A program made the position numbers and the translations under genes. Shown in pieces: positions 50,034 to 60,523 of a DNA stretch of 64,000 nt (position 1 is its first letter; each line of letters begins with the position of its first letter). The notes below the pieces were generated by a model, which saw only the letters and a list, made by a program, of their open reading frames with translations, did not search any database and had not been told where the DNA came from. The stretch covers positions 124,001-188,000 of the forward strand of contig CAIQVJ010000112.1 in assembly GCA_903875225.1 (NCBI GenBank), given 5' to 3'. Origin of the DNA: an uncultured Pseudomonadota bacterium (GTDB lineage Bacteria; Myxococcota_A; UBA796; SXON01).

Positions 50034-51103
50034 GCCTCGAACATGCGCTCGCTGCGCACCCGCCCCCCTGGAGCGGCCGAGTCGTGATCGCGATCCCCGA
50101 CGGCACCCGGCCGGTCGCGGTCTCCGAGGCCCTGCACGCGCTCGCCCGGCGCTTCGATGGACGCGCCACCGCGATCATCGGGCTCGGGCTCCACCGCGCG
50201 ATGCGCGCCAACGAGCTTCCGGACTCCCCCTTCCCGGTGGTCCAGCACGATCCTGACGACACCGTGGCCACCGCCGTCATCGACGGAATTCCAGGCGGGG
50301 TCTCGAGGCTCCTGGCCGGGGCGGACACCGTGCTCGGCCTCGGGATCGTGGAGCCGCACCAGTATGCGGGATTCTCGGGTGGACACAAGGCCGTGGCCGT
50401 CGGATGCGGGGCCAGGGCCACCCTCGATGCGCTGCACCACCGCGACCGCGTGACCGCCCCCGGTGTGGCGATCGGCCAGCTCGTCGGCAATCCCTTCCGT
50501 CAGGCCGTCGACAGGCTCGGGCAGGCTGCGCGCTGCGCCTGGACCCTGCTTCAGGGCGGACCGGACCTCTGGGAGGCGGGTGAGCCGGTCGCCGCCCTCG
50601 CACGGACAGCCGCACGGCTCGACTGCTGGCTCGACGTGCCGCGCCGCTACGACGCGGTCGTCCTTCGCGTGCCGGGCACCAAGGCGGTGAACTTCTACCA
50701 GGCCAGCCGCGCGGCCACCTACCTCGGCCTCTCCGAGCGACCGCCCCTGAACGATCACGCCACGCTGTACCTCGACGCCGCATGCCCCGAGGGGCTGGGC
50801 GAGGGCGACGGCGAGCGGGCGTTCGCCAACGTCCTCGCCCGGTCGCCCGCGCCCTGGGGGGACCTCCTCGAAGGTCGGGCCCCCGAGGGCGCCGGCACCC
50901 AGCGCGCGGTCGTCCTCGCCCTGCTCCTCCGGAAGTACCGCCTCGTCGTGTGCGGCGTAGCCGACCCGCGCCCCCTGCAGGCGCTCGGCCTCGAGGCGAC
51001 GAGCGCAGCGGCCGACGACGTCGCGCCCGCGGATGCCCTGCGGGTGACCGAGCCGTTCCGGCGAATCCCGCGGCTCAGCTCTGCTGCTGCGTCATCATCG
51101 TGA
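50030..51103 (+). CDS. LarA-like protein (lactate racemase N-domain, DUF2088)
   Basis: 357 residues from the GTG overlapping the previous stop (GTGA). The N-terminal VVIAIPDGTRPVAVSEALHALARRF matches the LarA opening (D-x-T-R-x). GLHRAMRANEL and VEPHQYAGFSGGHKAVAVG have the conserved His/Gly-Gly-His-Lys residues that hold the nickel-pincer cofactor in LarA. The C-terminal half is divergent and ends in a Ser/Ala-rich tail. LarA racemises 2-hydroxyacids; no larB, larC or larE cofactor gene is nearby, so the substrate and even cofactor use are uncertain. The last 29 bases overlap the convergent tadE gene. Confidence 0.8.
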   Translation: MSLEHALAAHPPPWSGRVVIAIPDGTRPVAVSEALHALARRFDGRATAIIGLGLHRAMRANELPDSPFPVVQHDPDDTVATAVIDGIPGGVSRLLAGADTVLGLGIVEPHQYAGFSGGHKAVAVGCGARATLDALHHRDRVTAPGVAIGQLVGNPFRQAVDRLGQAARCAWTLLQGGPDLWEAGEPVAALARTAARLDCWLDVPRRYDAVVLRVPGTKAVNFYQASRAATYLGLSERPPLNDHATLYLDAACPEGLGEGDGERAFANVLARSPAPWGDLLEGRAPEGAGTQRAVVLALLLRKYRLVVCGVADPRPLQALGLEATSAAADDVAPADALRVTEPFRRIPRLSSAAASSS

Positions 51104-51518
51104 AGTCGGCTCGGACCTCGTGCGGAAGCAGGGGCAACAGCCCCATCAGCGCGTGGTACGGATAGCGGATGCTGACGAAGATCACCCGCGTGCCCGAAAC
51201 GGTGCGCCACTCCGTCGTCACGGTGCAGCCCGCGGAGCAAGGCAGCCGTGCCTGCGCCAGCGCGACGATCGCCTGGTCACGCGCGGCGGTCGTGATCCCC
51301 ACCCCGGTGTGCGTCGTGCCGCCCTCGAGCGTGGCCGAGGCCACCCGCGCCGAGTCCCGCGAGACCCGCTGGATGACGTGAGCACGGGTGACGAAGAGCG
51401 AGATGTCGATGATCGATCCGAAGATCGAGATCACGACGGGGAGCAACAGCGCGAACTCGATCGCCGCATTCGCCCCACGATTCCGGCGCAGGCGCGCGAG
51501 CAGGGACTCAGGCGCCAT
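51075..51518 (-). CDS. TadE-like pseudopilin (second)
   Basis: 147 residues. After a basic lead (LLARLRRNRG) comes the TadE-type helix GANAAIEFALLLPVVISIFG with the conserved Glu and LLP turn. The outer part is beta-rich with a disulfide-like C..C pair (LPCSAGC). TadE-like proteins are minor pilin-like parts of Flp/Tad pili, cleaved by a TadV-type peptidase. It overlaps nothing upstream (three bases after the first tadE) and forms the last gene of tadG-tadE-tadE. No TadA ATPase or secretin is in the window, so the machinery must lie elsewhere. Confidence 0.85.
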   Translation of the reverse strand: MAPESLLARLRRNRGANAAIEFALLLPVVISIFGSIIDISLFVTRAHVIQRVSRDSARVASATLEGGTTHTGVGITTAARDQAIVALAQARLPCSAGCTVTTEWRTVSGTRVIFVSIRYPYHALMGLLPLLPHEVRADFTMMTQQQS

Positions 51519-51521
51519 GCG

Positions 51522-51959
51522 TCACCGCTGCCATTCGAGGCGCATGACGGACGTGGACGACAAGACCACGCCATGCGTCCAGAAGCCGAAAAGCGGGTTC
51601 CACTGCCGGGTGAGCGTGCACTTGATCCCGCGGGAGGGGTTGGTGCCGTAGGCGGTCGCCGTCGGGGTGCACGACGAATTGCAGGTAGCGCCGAACATCC
51701 TGACACCCGCGACCATACCGGTGCGCGCGGTGGAGAGCACCGTGGGCAGGTTCACCTCCAGGGTGCCCGGATCGACCACGGATCCCTGCCGGCACCCGTA
51801 GGCCACCGCCGAATCCATCGCGCTCTTGTAGTAGAACATCCAGCCATAGTCGAAGATGCCGCTGATCAGCGCCAGGTAGATGGGCAGGATCAGCGCGAAC
51901 TCGATCGCGTTGGCGCCCCGACGACGCCGGCGGGCCTGTGCTGGGGGCGCGGCGGACAT
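51522..51959 (-). CDS. TadE-like pseudopilin (first)
   Basis: 145 residues from ATG 51959, whose A is the last base of the tadG TGA (TGATG). N-terminus AQARRRRRGANAIEFALILPIYLALISG has the polybasic lead, Glu and L-P signature of TadE. The outer domain has four Cys likely paired (MFGATCNSSC and others). The arrangement is coupled to tadG upstream and three bases from the second tadE, so the three are made together. Confidence 0.87.
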   Translation of the reverse strand: MSAAPPAQARRRRRGANAIEFALILPIYLALISGIFDYGWMFYYKSAMDSAVAYGCRQGSVVDPGTLEVNLPTVLSTARTGMVAGVRMFGATCNSSCTPTATAYGTNPSRGIKCTLTRQWNPLFGFWTHGVVLSSTSVMRLEWQR

Positions 51960-53215
51960 CAGTACACGATCACGATGGGGAGAGAACGGGCGATCTGCTG
52001 GAACACCGGGATCAGCTGGGCCGAAGAGGTCGCCAGCGTGTAGGTGCCGTTCCCGTGGACCATGTTGTGCATGAACGTGCCGTCCTGCAGGAACGAGATG
52101 ACCCACTGGTTCGTGCGGGACTCGGTCCACATCGTGTTGGAGAGCGTGACCGAGTCGGTCTCGATGTTCGCGGTGGTGTGCGGCCGGGGGCCCGCGTACT
52201 GACGCCATCGACTCTCGGTGTAGAGCGTCGCAGCGGTGGTCCGAATGGTCCCGTGCGTCGCGGCGATGCCGTTGGGGATGCCGTCGGTGAGCGTGACCAT
52301 CGCGTTGTAGACCGTCGCCGCGTTCTGCTCGTTGATCATCGTCCGAGCCATCGTCATGCCGGTCGTATGGTCGGTGCCGGGCTCGTCGGTGTACTCCCTG
52401 GGCATCTTGGGGAAGCAGCCGCCCTTGTCGGTGGCGGTGTTCGCGGGCAGGGTGAAGGTGTTGTAGGTGCCGCTGGGCGAGGGGCAGCCGGTGGTGGCCC
52501 CCTTGCTCGCCACGTTCAGGAGCCCCCACTTCGTCCGGTAGGCGTGGTCGACCGCCTCGGTCTTCACGAGCTTGAGCGGCGAGTACTCCCAGGCGTAGCG
52601 GCCGGTGAAGATCACCATGCCGACCATGTCCTCGTCGCCGTACGCGGCCGTGAGCACGTCCATGAAGGCGATTGCGGCGGCCCGGGCGTTCGTGAAGTTC
52701 GCCTGGCTCCAGGAGCCTGTGATGTCCATGTTCAGGATGGTGTGCAGCTTCCGGGCGGCCGAGGTGGAATTCCCACTCACCGCGATCGCGTTCTGGCCCC
52801 ACATCTTCGAGAGGAACATCGGGATCGCGTTCGTTCCGTCCCGGCTCACCCGAAGGCGCACCGAGTTCGGGGCGACGGCCGTGGTGGTGAACGTGCCGCG
52901 GGACTCGTCCCACACGCCATAGGAGATGCTCACCAGCCGGGGGTGCCGCCCCGCCACGACGTTCTGCGCGAGCATCAGGTTCGCGGCCGTGGTCGCCTGC
53001 GCAGTCGTCCCGCCACGCTTCAGCGTGATCATCGCCGCCTGCGACGCCGCGTCGGCAACGTCCTGGACCTGGTCCTGCGCCAGTCGGAGGTACGAGAGAT
53101 CGATGGCGAACGCGCCGAACCCGAGCATCACGGTCATCGAGAGCCCGAACATCAGCGCGTAATTGCCCCGGCGGGTCCGGGCCCGGCCGGCCGGGGCTCG
53201 TGAACGAAGACCCAT
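51959..53215 (-). CDS. TadG-like protein with degenerate VWA domain
   Basis: 418 residues from ATG 53215; the GTG at 53236 adds seven residues. GAGG precedes the ATG at the right distance. The N-terminal TRRGNYALMFGLSMTVMLGFGAFAIDLSYLR is the TadG/putative-Flp-pilus-assembly helix. The following domain has VWA-like strands: LHTILNMDITGSWSQ takes the MIDAS position but is D-x-T-G-S rather than DxSxS, and MVTLTDGIPNG supplies the later Asp. The metal site is therefore altered. TadG proteins anchor or assemble Tad-pilus parts in the envelope. It is the first of the three-gene tad unit, 90 bases downstream of cysS. Confidence 0.85.
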   Translation of the reverse strand: MGLRSRAPAGRARTRRGNYALMFGLSMTVMLGFGAFAIDLSYLRLAQDQVQDVADAASQAAMITLKRGGTTAQATTAANLMLAQNVVAGRHPRLVSISYGVWDESRGTFTTTAVAPNSVRLRVSRDGTNAIPMFLSKMWGQNAIAVSGNSTSAARKLHTILNMDITGSWSQANFTNARAAAIAFMDVLTAAYGDEDMVGMVIFTGRYAWEYSPLKLVKTEAVDHAYRTKWGLLNVASKGATTGCPSPSGTYNTFTLPANTATDKGGCFPKMPREYTDEPGTDHTTGMTMARTMINEQNAATVYNAMVTLTDGIPNGIAATHGTIRTTAATLYTESRWRQYAGPRPHTTANIETDSVTLSNTMWTESRTNQWVISFLQDGTFMHNMVHGNGTYTLATSSAQLIPVFQQIARSLPIVIVY

Positions 53216-53305
53216 ATCGACCTCTACGTCGTTCACCGTACCACGAAAGACGGGAGGATCACCACCCGAACAGCGCCGGAAATCCGAAACCAGGACACCC
53301 GACCG

Positions 53306-54795
<1,490 letters not shown>

Positions 54796-54796
<1 letters not shown>

Positions 54797-55302
54797 CACA
54801 CACCCGGCTTGGTGGCCATCGCGTTGAACAATCCGTCGATCTCCTCACCGACGACCTTCTCGTTGGAGTCGCGCGCAACGGCGATCTCCTGCACGAGCAG
54901 ACGGCGGGCCTGATCAAACATCTTCCGCTCACCAAACGAGAGCGCCTTCTCGGACTTCAGGAGCGCCAGATCCCGCAGCACCTTTGCCACTTCGATGGGG
55001 TCCCCGGTCTTGATCTTGCTCATGTATTCGCGGTAGCGCCGATTCCAGGTCTGGTTGTCGGTGGGGACGTTGCGATCCTGCAGGATCTCCCGCACCTTGT
55101 CCACCTGCTCCGGCTGGATGACCGAGCGCATCCCGATCGTGCGGGCGTTGTTGACGGGCACCTTGATCGTGATGCCGTTGTCGAGGATCTTGAGGACATA
55201 GAATGTCGCTTTCAGACCGTCCACCTCTACTGAGATGACGTCGCGGATGATGCCGACGCCGTGGGCAGGGTATACGGCTTTGTCGCCGACGTTGAAATCC
55301 AT
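54796..55302 (-). CDS. carD: CarD/CdnL-family transcription regulator
   Basis: 168 residues from ATG 55302 with GAGG upstream; the longer frame upstream is opposite another gene. The N-terminal Tudor-like RNA-polymerase-interaction domain has FNVGDKAVYPAHGVGII and DGLKATFYVLKIL. The C-terminal helices (WNRRYREYMSKIKTGDPIEVAKVLRDLALL, LSFGERKMFDQARRLLVQEI) are those of CdnL/CarD. The protein binds RNA polymerase beta subunit and stabilises open complexes, notably at rRNA promoters, and is essential in Myxococcus and mycobacteria. It overlaps cysS by one base. Confidence 0.95.
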
Positions 55303-55392
55303 GAGAACCTCGCGCCGCCGTGGGCGGCATGTATGCAGACTGGGCGGGCTAACCCGTTTGCGTGGGCTTTTCCACCCCATCGGCCGCCCCGG

Positions 55393-56364
55393 ATGACCCC
55401 CCTCTCCCGCTTGTTCCTCCGTGCGATGGCACGAACGGGCGGGCGAGCCGGACTCTGGGCCTGGCTGCTCCTCGCCGCGGGCTCTCTCGCGCAGGCGCTC
55501 TCGGTCATCCGCATCCCCACCGCCCACTGCGCCCTCCTGGTGCTCGCGGGGGCGGTCTGCAGCACCGCTACGCTGATGGTCGAGGTGACCATGATCGCCG
55601 GGCCAGCCGCCGCCCTCGCTGAGCTGCGAGGGGACGGGACCTGGCTGGGGCTTCGAAGCCTGGGCACCCGCGGCCGGGATCTCGTGCTGCCCGTCACGGT
55701 GTGGGCGGGCGGGCTGGGCCTGCTCGCGCTCGCGGGATCCCATGCGCTGGAACCCGCAGCGCGGGGATGGCTGCGCGACGCGCGCGTGGAGGCCGCCGTC
55801 GGCCTGCGCCTGGACGCCGGCGGCTCGGCGGCGATCGGGCCGTGGGCGCTCGCGGGGCTGCCCGGCGGGCGCGTGCGGTTCGCCGGCGACACCGACGGGC
55901 ACGAGGTCGTCGGGGGTGCCCAGACGGTCTCCCTGGCGCCGGCGCGCGGCGCGGTGACCGTGAAGCTGGGCGAGGGGGAGGCCCACTCCGTGGAGCCCGG
56001 GTGGACCCTGCATTTTTCGACCTTGACGACCGTGCTCCCGCTCTCCGGCGGCCCCCGGGTGGAGACCGCGGAGCGCGGCACCCCGGAGCTCCTCGATCGC
56101 CCGCTGAACCCGTATGAGCGGTGGATCCTGTGGAAGCGAACGCTCCTGCCGGCGATCCTGGTGCCCCTCTCGCTCCTGGGCCCGCCCATCGGAGCCCGGA
56201 TGCGCGCGGGGGGCGGGGTCGGCGCCCTGGCGCTCGGCTTCTGGACGCTGCTCCGCATCTCGGACGCCATCGCGCAGGCCGGGCCAGGGGTCGCGGCGAC
56301 TGCGCTGCTCCTCCCGTGCCTCGGCGGGCTCGCGCTCGGCTGGGCAACCTGGCGGGACCGGTGA
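55393..56364 (+). CDS. LptF/LptG-family permease-like membrane protein
   Basis: 323 residues from ATG 55393. Three hydrophobic helices near the N-terminus, a soluble domain of about 120 residues, then three helices at the C-terminus, the topology of LPS-export permeases. The segment after helix two, AELRGDGTWLGLRSLGTRGRDLVLPV, matches the cytoplasmic coupling region ELxALRAxGISxxRLLxPV, and VTVWAGGLGLLALAGSHALEPAA continues the LptF pattern. The periplasmic domain is much shorter than in E. coli LptF. It pairs with the overlapping next gene. An LPS-transport role is inferred; no LptB gene is seen. Confidence 0.65.
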   Translation: MTPLSRLFLRAMARTGGRAGLWAWLLLAAGSLAQALSVIRIPTAHCALLVLAGAVCSTATLMVEVTMIAGPAAALAELRGDGTWLGLRSLGTRGRDLVLPVTVWAGGLGLLALAGSHALEPAARGWLRDARVEAAVGLRLDAGGSAAIGPWALAGLPGGRVRFAGDTDGHEVVGGAQTVSLAPARGAVTVKLGEGEAHSVEPGWTLHFSTLTTVLPLSGGPRVETAERGTPELLDRPLNPYERWILWKRTLLPAILVPLSLLGPPIGARMRAGGGVGALALGFWTLLRISDAIAQAGPGVAATALLLPCLGGLALGWATWRDR

Positions 56365-57005
56365 TCCGGGCCGCCCGGGCGCTCTACCCGCCGCTCATCC
56401 GGGCGCTCGCGCTGGTCCACGGTGCCGCGCTCGGGCTCCTCTCGCTCGTGGTCGCCGTGGAGCACCACGGGGCTGGCGCCGCCGCGATGCTCGCACAGGT
56501 CCTCCCCCTGTGGGCGCGGCTCTCCCCAGCGCTCACCCTCCTCGGCTGCGCCCTGGCCGCCTACCGCATGCGCTCCACCCTGCTCACGCTCGGAACGCTC
56601 GGACTGCACGACGGCGCGCTGGCGCTGGCGGCGCTCCCGCTCGGCGGCGGCATCGGGGGTCTCACGCTGGCTGTGCCCCAGCGCGCAACCTCCTCCGCGT
56701 GGGTGCGGGGCGTGGACGGCTGGTTCCACCTCGGGCACGCGGTCCCGGACCTGCCGGGGGCCGGGGTCGTCGCGATCCCTGCGCCGATCGCCTGGTCGGT
56801 GCTGCTCGCCTGCCTGCTCGCCGCGCCGCTCGGGGCCCGCCGGTGGACGCCGGGGCCGTTGGCGGTGGTCATCGTCGCGAGCATCCTCGGAGAGGCGGCG
56901 ATCGAGTGGGGCGGAGTGTTCGTGCTTCTGGCGAGCGCGGCGGTCCGCGGCACCGTCGGCCGGGTGACCCTCCGCTACTCGCAACCCCGCCGCGGCGCCG
57001 TGTAG
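56361..57005 (+). CDS. Membrane protein coupled to LptF/G-like gene
   Basis: 214 residues from a GTG that overlaps the previous TGA (GTGA). About four to five hydrophobic helices with short loops; the first cytoplasmic stretch is basic. The middle carries a QRATSSAWVRGVDGWFHLGHAV loop. It may be the second half of an LptF/LptG-like pair in shortened form, because such genes normally come as two, but the sequence alone does not prove it. The last 31 bases overlap the convergent DUF2135-like lipoprotein gene. Confidence 0.6.
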   Translation: MIRAARALYPPLIRALALVHGAALGLLSLVVAVEHHGAGAAAMLAQVLPLWARLSPALTLLGCALAAYRMRSTLLTLGTLGLHDGALALAALPLGGGIGGLTLAVPQRATSSAWVRGVDGWFHLGHAVPDLPGAGVVAIPAPIAWSVLLACLLAAPLGARRWTPGPLAVVIVASILGEAAIEWGGVFVLLASAAVRGTVGRVTLRYSQPRRGAV

Positions 57006-58426
57006 GGGGCCGTCGTCTCGTCCACGTAGAGCCCGTCCGGCCACAGGATCTGCCCCGCGTCCCACACCTGGTTGCGGTCCATCGCCTGGCTGCGCTCCGC
57101 CGCCAGCACGCCGTACAGGTACACCTTCACGGTTGCGGTGACCGTGCCATCGCCGTTGTCCGTGAAGTAGTGCACCTTGACCGAGTAGGTGCCGTCGGCC
57201 GGGCTCTCGTCGTTGATGTTCTCCGGCCCGTAGCCGATGTAGTCGTCGATATCGAGGCTGGGGTTCTGGGCCGACCCCGTCGTGCCCCAGTCGGGGGACT
57301 GGTTGCACCAGTTGCAGTCGTCGGGCTCGATGAAGAACTCTCCGCCCGGCGCGAGCAGGTGCAGGTCGAGATCCGCGCTCGGCGTGCTCCACGTGAGCTC
57401 CACGTGGATCTCCTCCTTGGGGACCGCGATGAACGTGCACGTGGTCGGGGCCGAGCTCACGCCGATGGAGTTGGTGACGGCGAGCGACACCGAGTAGGTC
57501 CCCGCGATGTCGGTGGCGAAGTAGGCAGTGTCCGCGGTGTCGCTCGAGAGCGCCGCCTGCGAGCCCGCGGGCACGGCGAGCGCGGTCCAGGCATAGGTGA
57601 GGGGCTCGTTGCCCTCGGGATCGTAGGACCCGGTGCCATCCAGCGCCACGGTGTCCCGCGGGGCGACACCCGTGGGGCAGTCGATCACCGGGACGGGGTA
57701 CTGGAAGTCGGCGCCGCCCCCGTTTCCGAGCAGGCTGATCGTCCTGGTGGGCTCATCCGGATCGTCCGAGGTGATCGTGACCTCGCCGTGATCACCCGTG
57801 GAGGCGACGGGCGCGTACTGCACGATGATCTGCTGGGACTCGCCTCCGGAGAGGGTGAGCGTGCGGGGGCTCCCCACCAGGGAGAACGCCCCGCTGCCGG
57901 TCTGGTCGAAGGAGGCGACGCTGAGCGCCCCATCGCCCACGTTGGCGAGCGTGAACCACTTGGCGGGCGCAACCGTTCCCGCGGCGACCGCGCCGAAATC
58001 GAGCACGGTCGGGCTCACGTCGATGTCGGGCGTGGGGGCGTCGACGCCGGTGCCCGTGAGCGTGACGGTCAGTGTCTCGTGATCGGGATCGTCCGTGTGG
58101 ATCAGCAGCGAGCCCGCGTAGCTGGTGTAGGTGCTTGGGGTGAACGTGATCGGGAGGCTGATCTGCTCATCGGGCGGGACCACGTCGTCGTGGTCCCCGA
58201 TCGCGAAGTTGTCCGCGATGGTCAGATCGCTGATGTTCAGATCGACCTGGCCCGAGTTGATCACCTGCACGTCGAGGGTGTTCGAGTAGTCGACCGGCGT
58301 GTCACCGAAGGAGAGCACCTCGGGGCTCACCGCCGCGATGGGGTACACCTGGGAGATCTTCGTGTCACTTTTGGTGCAGCCGATCAGGAGGCCGAGCGAT
58401 GCGAGCCAGAAGGCCTTGCGTTCCAT
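56975..58426 (-). CDS. Choice-of-anchor-D/PKD/DUF2135-like lipoprotein (paralogue of the 20-kb gene)
   Basis: 483 residues from ATG 58426 with GGAGA upstream. Lipobox GLLIGC. Domain order equals that of the gene at 20071: two ASPM/SPD-2/Hydin-like Ig domains (VSPEVLSFGDTPVDYSN; VSPTVLDFGAVAAGTVA), a PKD-like domain (PVIDCPTGVAPRDTVAL, YAWTALAVPAGS) and a C-terminal DUF2135-like domain (HVELTWSTPSADLDLHLLAPGG ... DIDDYIGYGPENIN). C-terminal 20 residues are basic. The shared order and the ...DLDLHLL/DMDLHML...GPENxN block show the two genes are duplicates. The end overlaps the convergent LptF/G partner gene by 31 bases. Confidence 0.85.
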   Translation of the reverse strand: MERKAFWLASLGLLIGCTKSDTKISQVYPIAAVSPEVLSFGDTPVDYSNTLDVQVINSGQVDLNISDLTIADNFAIGDHDDVVPPDEQISLPITFTPSTYTSYAGSLLIHTDDPDHETLTVTLTGTGVDAPTPDIDVSPTVLDFGAVAAGTVAPAKWFTLANVGDGALSVASFDQTGSGAFSLVGSPRTLTLSGGESQQIIVQYAPVASTGDHGEVTITSDDPDEPTRTISLLGNGGGADFQYPVPVIDCPTGVAPRDTVALDGTGSYDPEGNEPLTYAWTALAVPAGSQAALSSDTADTAYFATDIAGTYSVSLAVTNSIGVSSAPTTCTFIAVPKEEIHVELTWSTPSADLDLHLLAPGGEFFIEPDDCNWCNQSPDWGTTGSAQNPSLDIDDYIGYGPENINDESPADGTYSVKVHYFTDNGDGTVTATVKVYLYGVLAAERSQAMDRNQVWDAGQILWPDGLYVDETTAPYTAPRRGCE

Positions 58427-58510
58427 GGAAATCTCCGCGTGCCCACCATACCCGGTCAAGCAACGATGGAAACCGGCTATCCTGCCACGAGTGAACCGAG
58501 CCCGGCCCGA

Positions 58511-59440
58511 ATGACCCCCATCGCCCTTTTCATCCTGATGCTGTCCGCCTGCAACGGGTGCGCTCCCCACCTGGGGACCAACAACAACCACTCGCGGACC
58601 GACACCTCTCCCCCACCGGACTCGGGCGACACCGCCGAGACCGCGGACACCTCGGCGCGACTGCCTCCGCGGTGCAACAGCCTCGAGGTGGAGCCGAACG
58701 ACTCCCTCGATCTGTCGCAGCCAGTCACGATGGAGGAGTGGTGGTGTGGCGTGTTCGTCGGCACCGGCGCGCTCGGAGACCCCGAGTTCATGAACTTCAC
58801 GACCGACCAGCCCGGCTGGCTCTCGGTCGCGGTCGAGGCGTCCGCACGCGGCTCCTCGGCCGACGCGCAGTTCCTGCTCTACGACGAGGAGGGCCAGTCC
58901 GTGTTCGTCTACGGCGGCCTCGCGACGAGTGATCCCCGGATCGTCATCCCCACAGACACCGTGGGCCAATACGGCGTCGTCATCGCCGAGAGCGGCTACC
59001 TCACGGGCGACGACTACACCTGGGCGCTGATGGCCTCCCAGGTGAAGGCGCCGGTCCAGTGGACGTTCGAGGAGGCCGAGGACAACGACACGACCGAGCT
59101 TGCCAACCCGTTCGAGCTGGGCGGCACGGTGTTCGCAAAGATGGGCACGGTGGGGGACAGGGACTGGTTCCACGTCTCCGTGCCGGACGGGCTGCAGGCC
59201 GTGACCTTCACCGTCGAAGCCTTCGGCTCCGGCTCCCCCGTCGACATCAAGCTCCACATCTACGAGGCCGGTGTCTCCAAGAAGACCTGCTACCACGGCG
59301 TGGTGGACTACGATCTCGACCCCGACTGCGAGTTGAAGGTCACGACGTCCCACGAGTACGACGTGCTGGTCGAGGACGAGTACGACACCGGATCGAGCTT
59401 CAACTGGTACACGATGACCATCGACGGCGTGGTCGAGTAG
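58511..59440 (+). CDS. Lipoprotein with two pre-peptidase-C-terminal-like domains
   Basis: 309 residues from ATG 58511. Short signal with lipobox LMLSAC, followed by a Thr/Ser/Pro/Asp linker. Two repeats of about 120 residues start VEPNDSLDLSQPVTM and EAEDNDTTELANPFELGG. Both have the pre-peptidase C-terminal (PPC) pattern: ExNDxxxxA ... G.xxx.GDxDWFxVxxxxG (MGTVGDRDWFHVSVPDG is the clear match), followed by Tyr-rich strands. PPC domains usually sit at the C-terminus of secreted enzymes; here they form the whole protein without an enzyme domain. Divergent from the lipoprotein at 58426. Confidence 0.8.
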   Translation: MTPIALFILMLSACNGCAPHLGTNNNHSRTDTSPPPDSGDTAETADTSARLPPRCNSLEVEPNDSLDLSQPVTMEEWWCGVFVGTGALGDPEFMNFTTDQPGWLSVAVEASARGSSADAQFLLYDEEGQSVFVYGGLATSDPRIVIPTDTVGQYGVVIAESGYLTGDDYTWALMASQVKAPVQWTFEEAEDNDTTELANPFELGGTVFAKMGTVGDRDWFHVSVPDGLQAVTFTVEAFGSGSPVDIKLHIYEAGVSKKTCYHGVVDYDLDPDCELKVTTSHEYDVLVEDEYDTGSSFNWYTMTIDGVVE

Positions 59441-59491
59441 CGGCCCGCCCCAATCTTCGACTATTGTTGCCTGCATCTCTTGGAGGAGATC

Positions 59492-60493
59492 ATGACCCGA
59501 TTCCTGCCCCTGCTCGTCCCCGCCTTCGCGCTGCTCGCGGCGTGCTCGGGCAAGGACCCGACGACCGACGACTCGGACTCGTCCGGAAACCTCGACTCGG
59601 ACACCCAGCACCTCGACGACACGGGGAGCTGCGCCACGGCCGTACTCGAGACCGAGCCGGTGGACGGCACCGGGGACGTCTACTACCACGACACCATCAC
59701 CGTCACCTTCGATGGGGACGGCGGGGCCGCCGTGTTCACGCTGCTCGACGCCGCCGGCACCCCTGTCCCGGTCTCCGCCACCTGGACCGACGGCAACGTA
59801 CAGGCCGTGCTCACGGCGGAGCTCGCACCGCTCACCACGTACACCCTCACCACCGAGATCTGCGGCACCCCGTCCAGCATGTCGTTCACGACGAGCGAGC
59901 TTGGCACCGCGCTCACCGTCGACCCCGCGTCGCTCGTCGGCTCGACCTACATGTTCCGGCTCTCCGACGCCAGCATCACCGAGCCCGCGTTCCTGGACAT
60001 CGTAGCCAACGCCTACCTCACCGTGCCCATCCTCATCGGCGTCGACCAGTCCGACGCCGAGACCATCGACCTGCTCGGCGGGCTCGGGTACGAGGATGGC
60101 TCCACGTATGCGCAGGAGCCCGGCCTCCCCACCTGGGACTTCCCGGTCGCCGACTTCACCGCGCAGCCGTTCTTCGCCGCGGCGAGCCCGCTGGTGACCA
60201 TCATGTACGGCACCACGCCGATCCCGATCAACAACTTCACCCTCGAAGGGACCTTCTCCGCGGACGGATCGATGATCGCCCACGGGCTCGCCACCGGAAC
60301 GGGAGACACCCGGTACATGGCCCCGCTCGTGGGCAAGCCCGCAGACGACTACGGCGCGATGTGTGACTTCGCAGCCGCCGCGGGCGTCTACTGCATCGCC
60401 TGCCCCGACGGGGAGCCCTACTGCCTCTACATCGTGGCCGAGAACATCAACGCCACGAAGGTGGACGGCCTGACCATGGAGACCATCCCGTAG
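59492..60493 (+). CDS. Lipoprotein with Ig-like (SbsA-type) domain
   Basis: 333 residues from ATG 59492, with GGAGGAG upstream. The in-frame ATG twelve bases earlier is less likely. Lipobox ALLAAC at residues 12-17, then an Asp/Ser linker. Residues ~50-130 form a Big_5/SbsA-type Ig domain (LETEPVDGTGDVYYHDTITVTF ... LTAELAPLTTYTLTTE). The C-terminal ~190 residues are beta-rich with late Cys pairs (CIACPDGEPYCLYI) and no known family. The gene is in the same orientation as the PPC lipoprotein and separated by 51 bases. Confidence 0.8.
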   Translation: MTRFLPLLVPAFALLAACSGKDPTTDDSDSSGNLDSDTQHLDDTGSCATAVLETEPVDGTGDVYYHDTITVTFDGDGGAAVFTLLDAAGTPVPVSATWTDGNVQAVLTAELAPLTTYTLTTEICGTPSSMSFTTSELGTALTVDPASLVGSTYMFRLSDASITEPAFLDIVANAYLTVPILIGVDQSDAETIDLLGGLGYEDGSTYAQEPGLPTWDFPVADFTAQPFFAAASPLVTIMYGTTPIPINNFTLEGTFSADGSMIAHGLATGTGDTRYMAPLVGKPADDYGAMCDFAAAAGVYCIACPDGEPYCLYIVAENINATKVDGLTMETIP

Positions 60494-60523
60494 CGAGCGG
60501 GGTCGGGGGGCCGCGCAGGCGCC

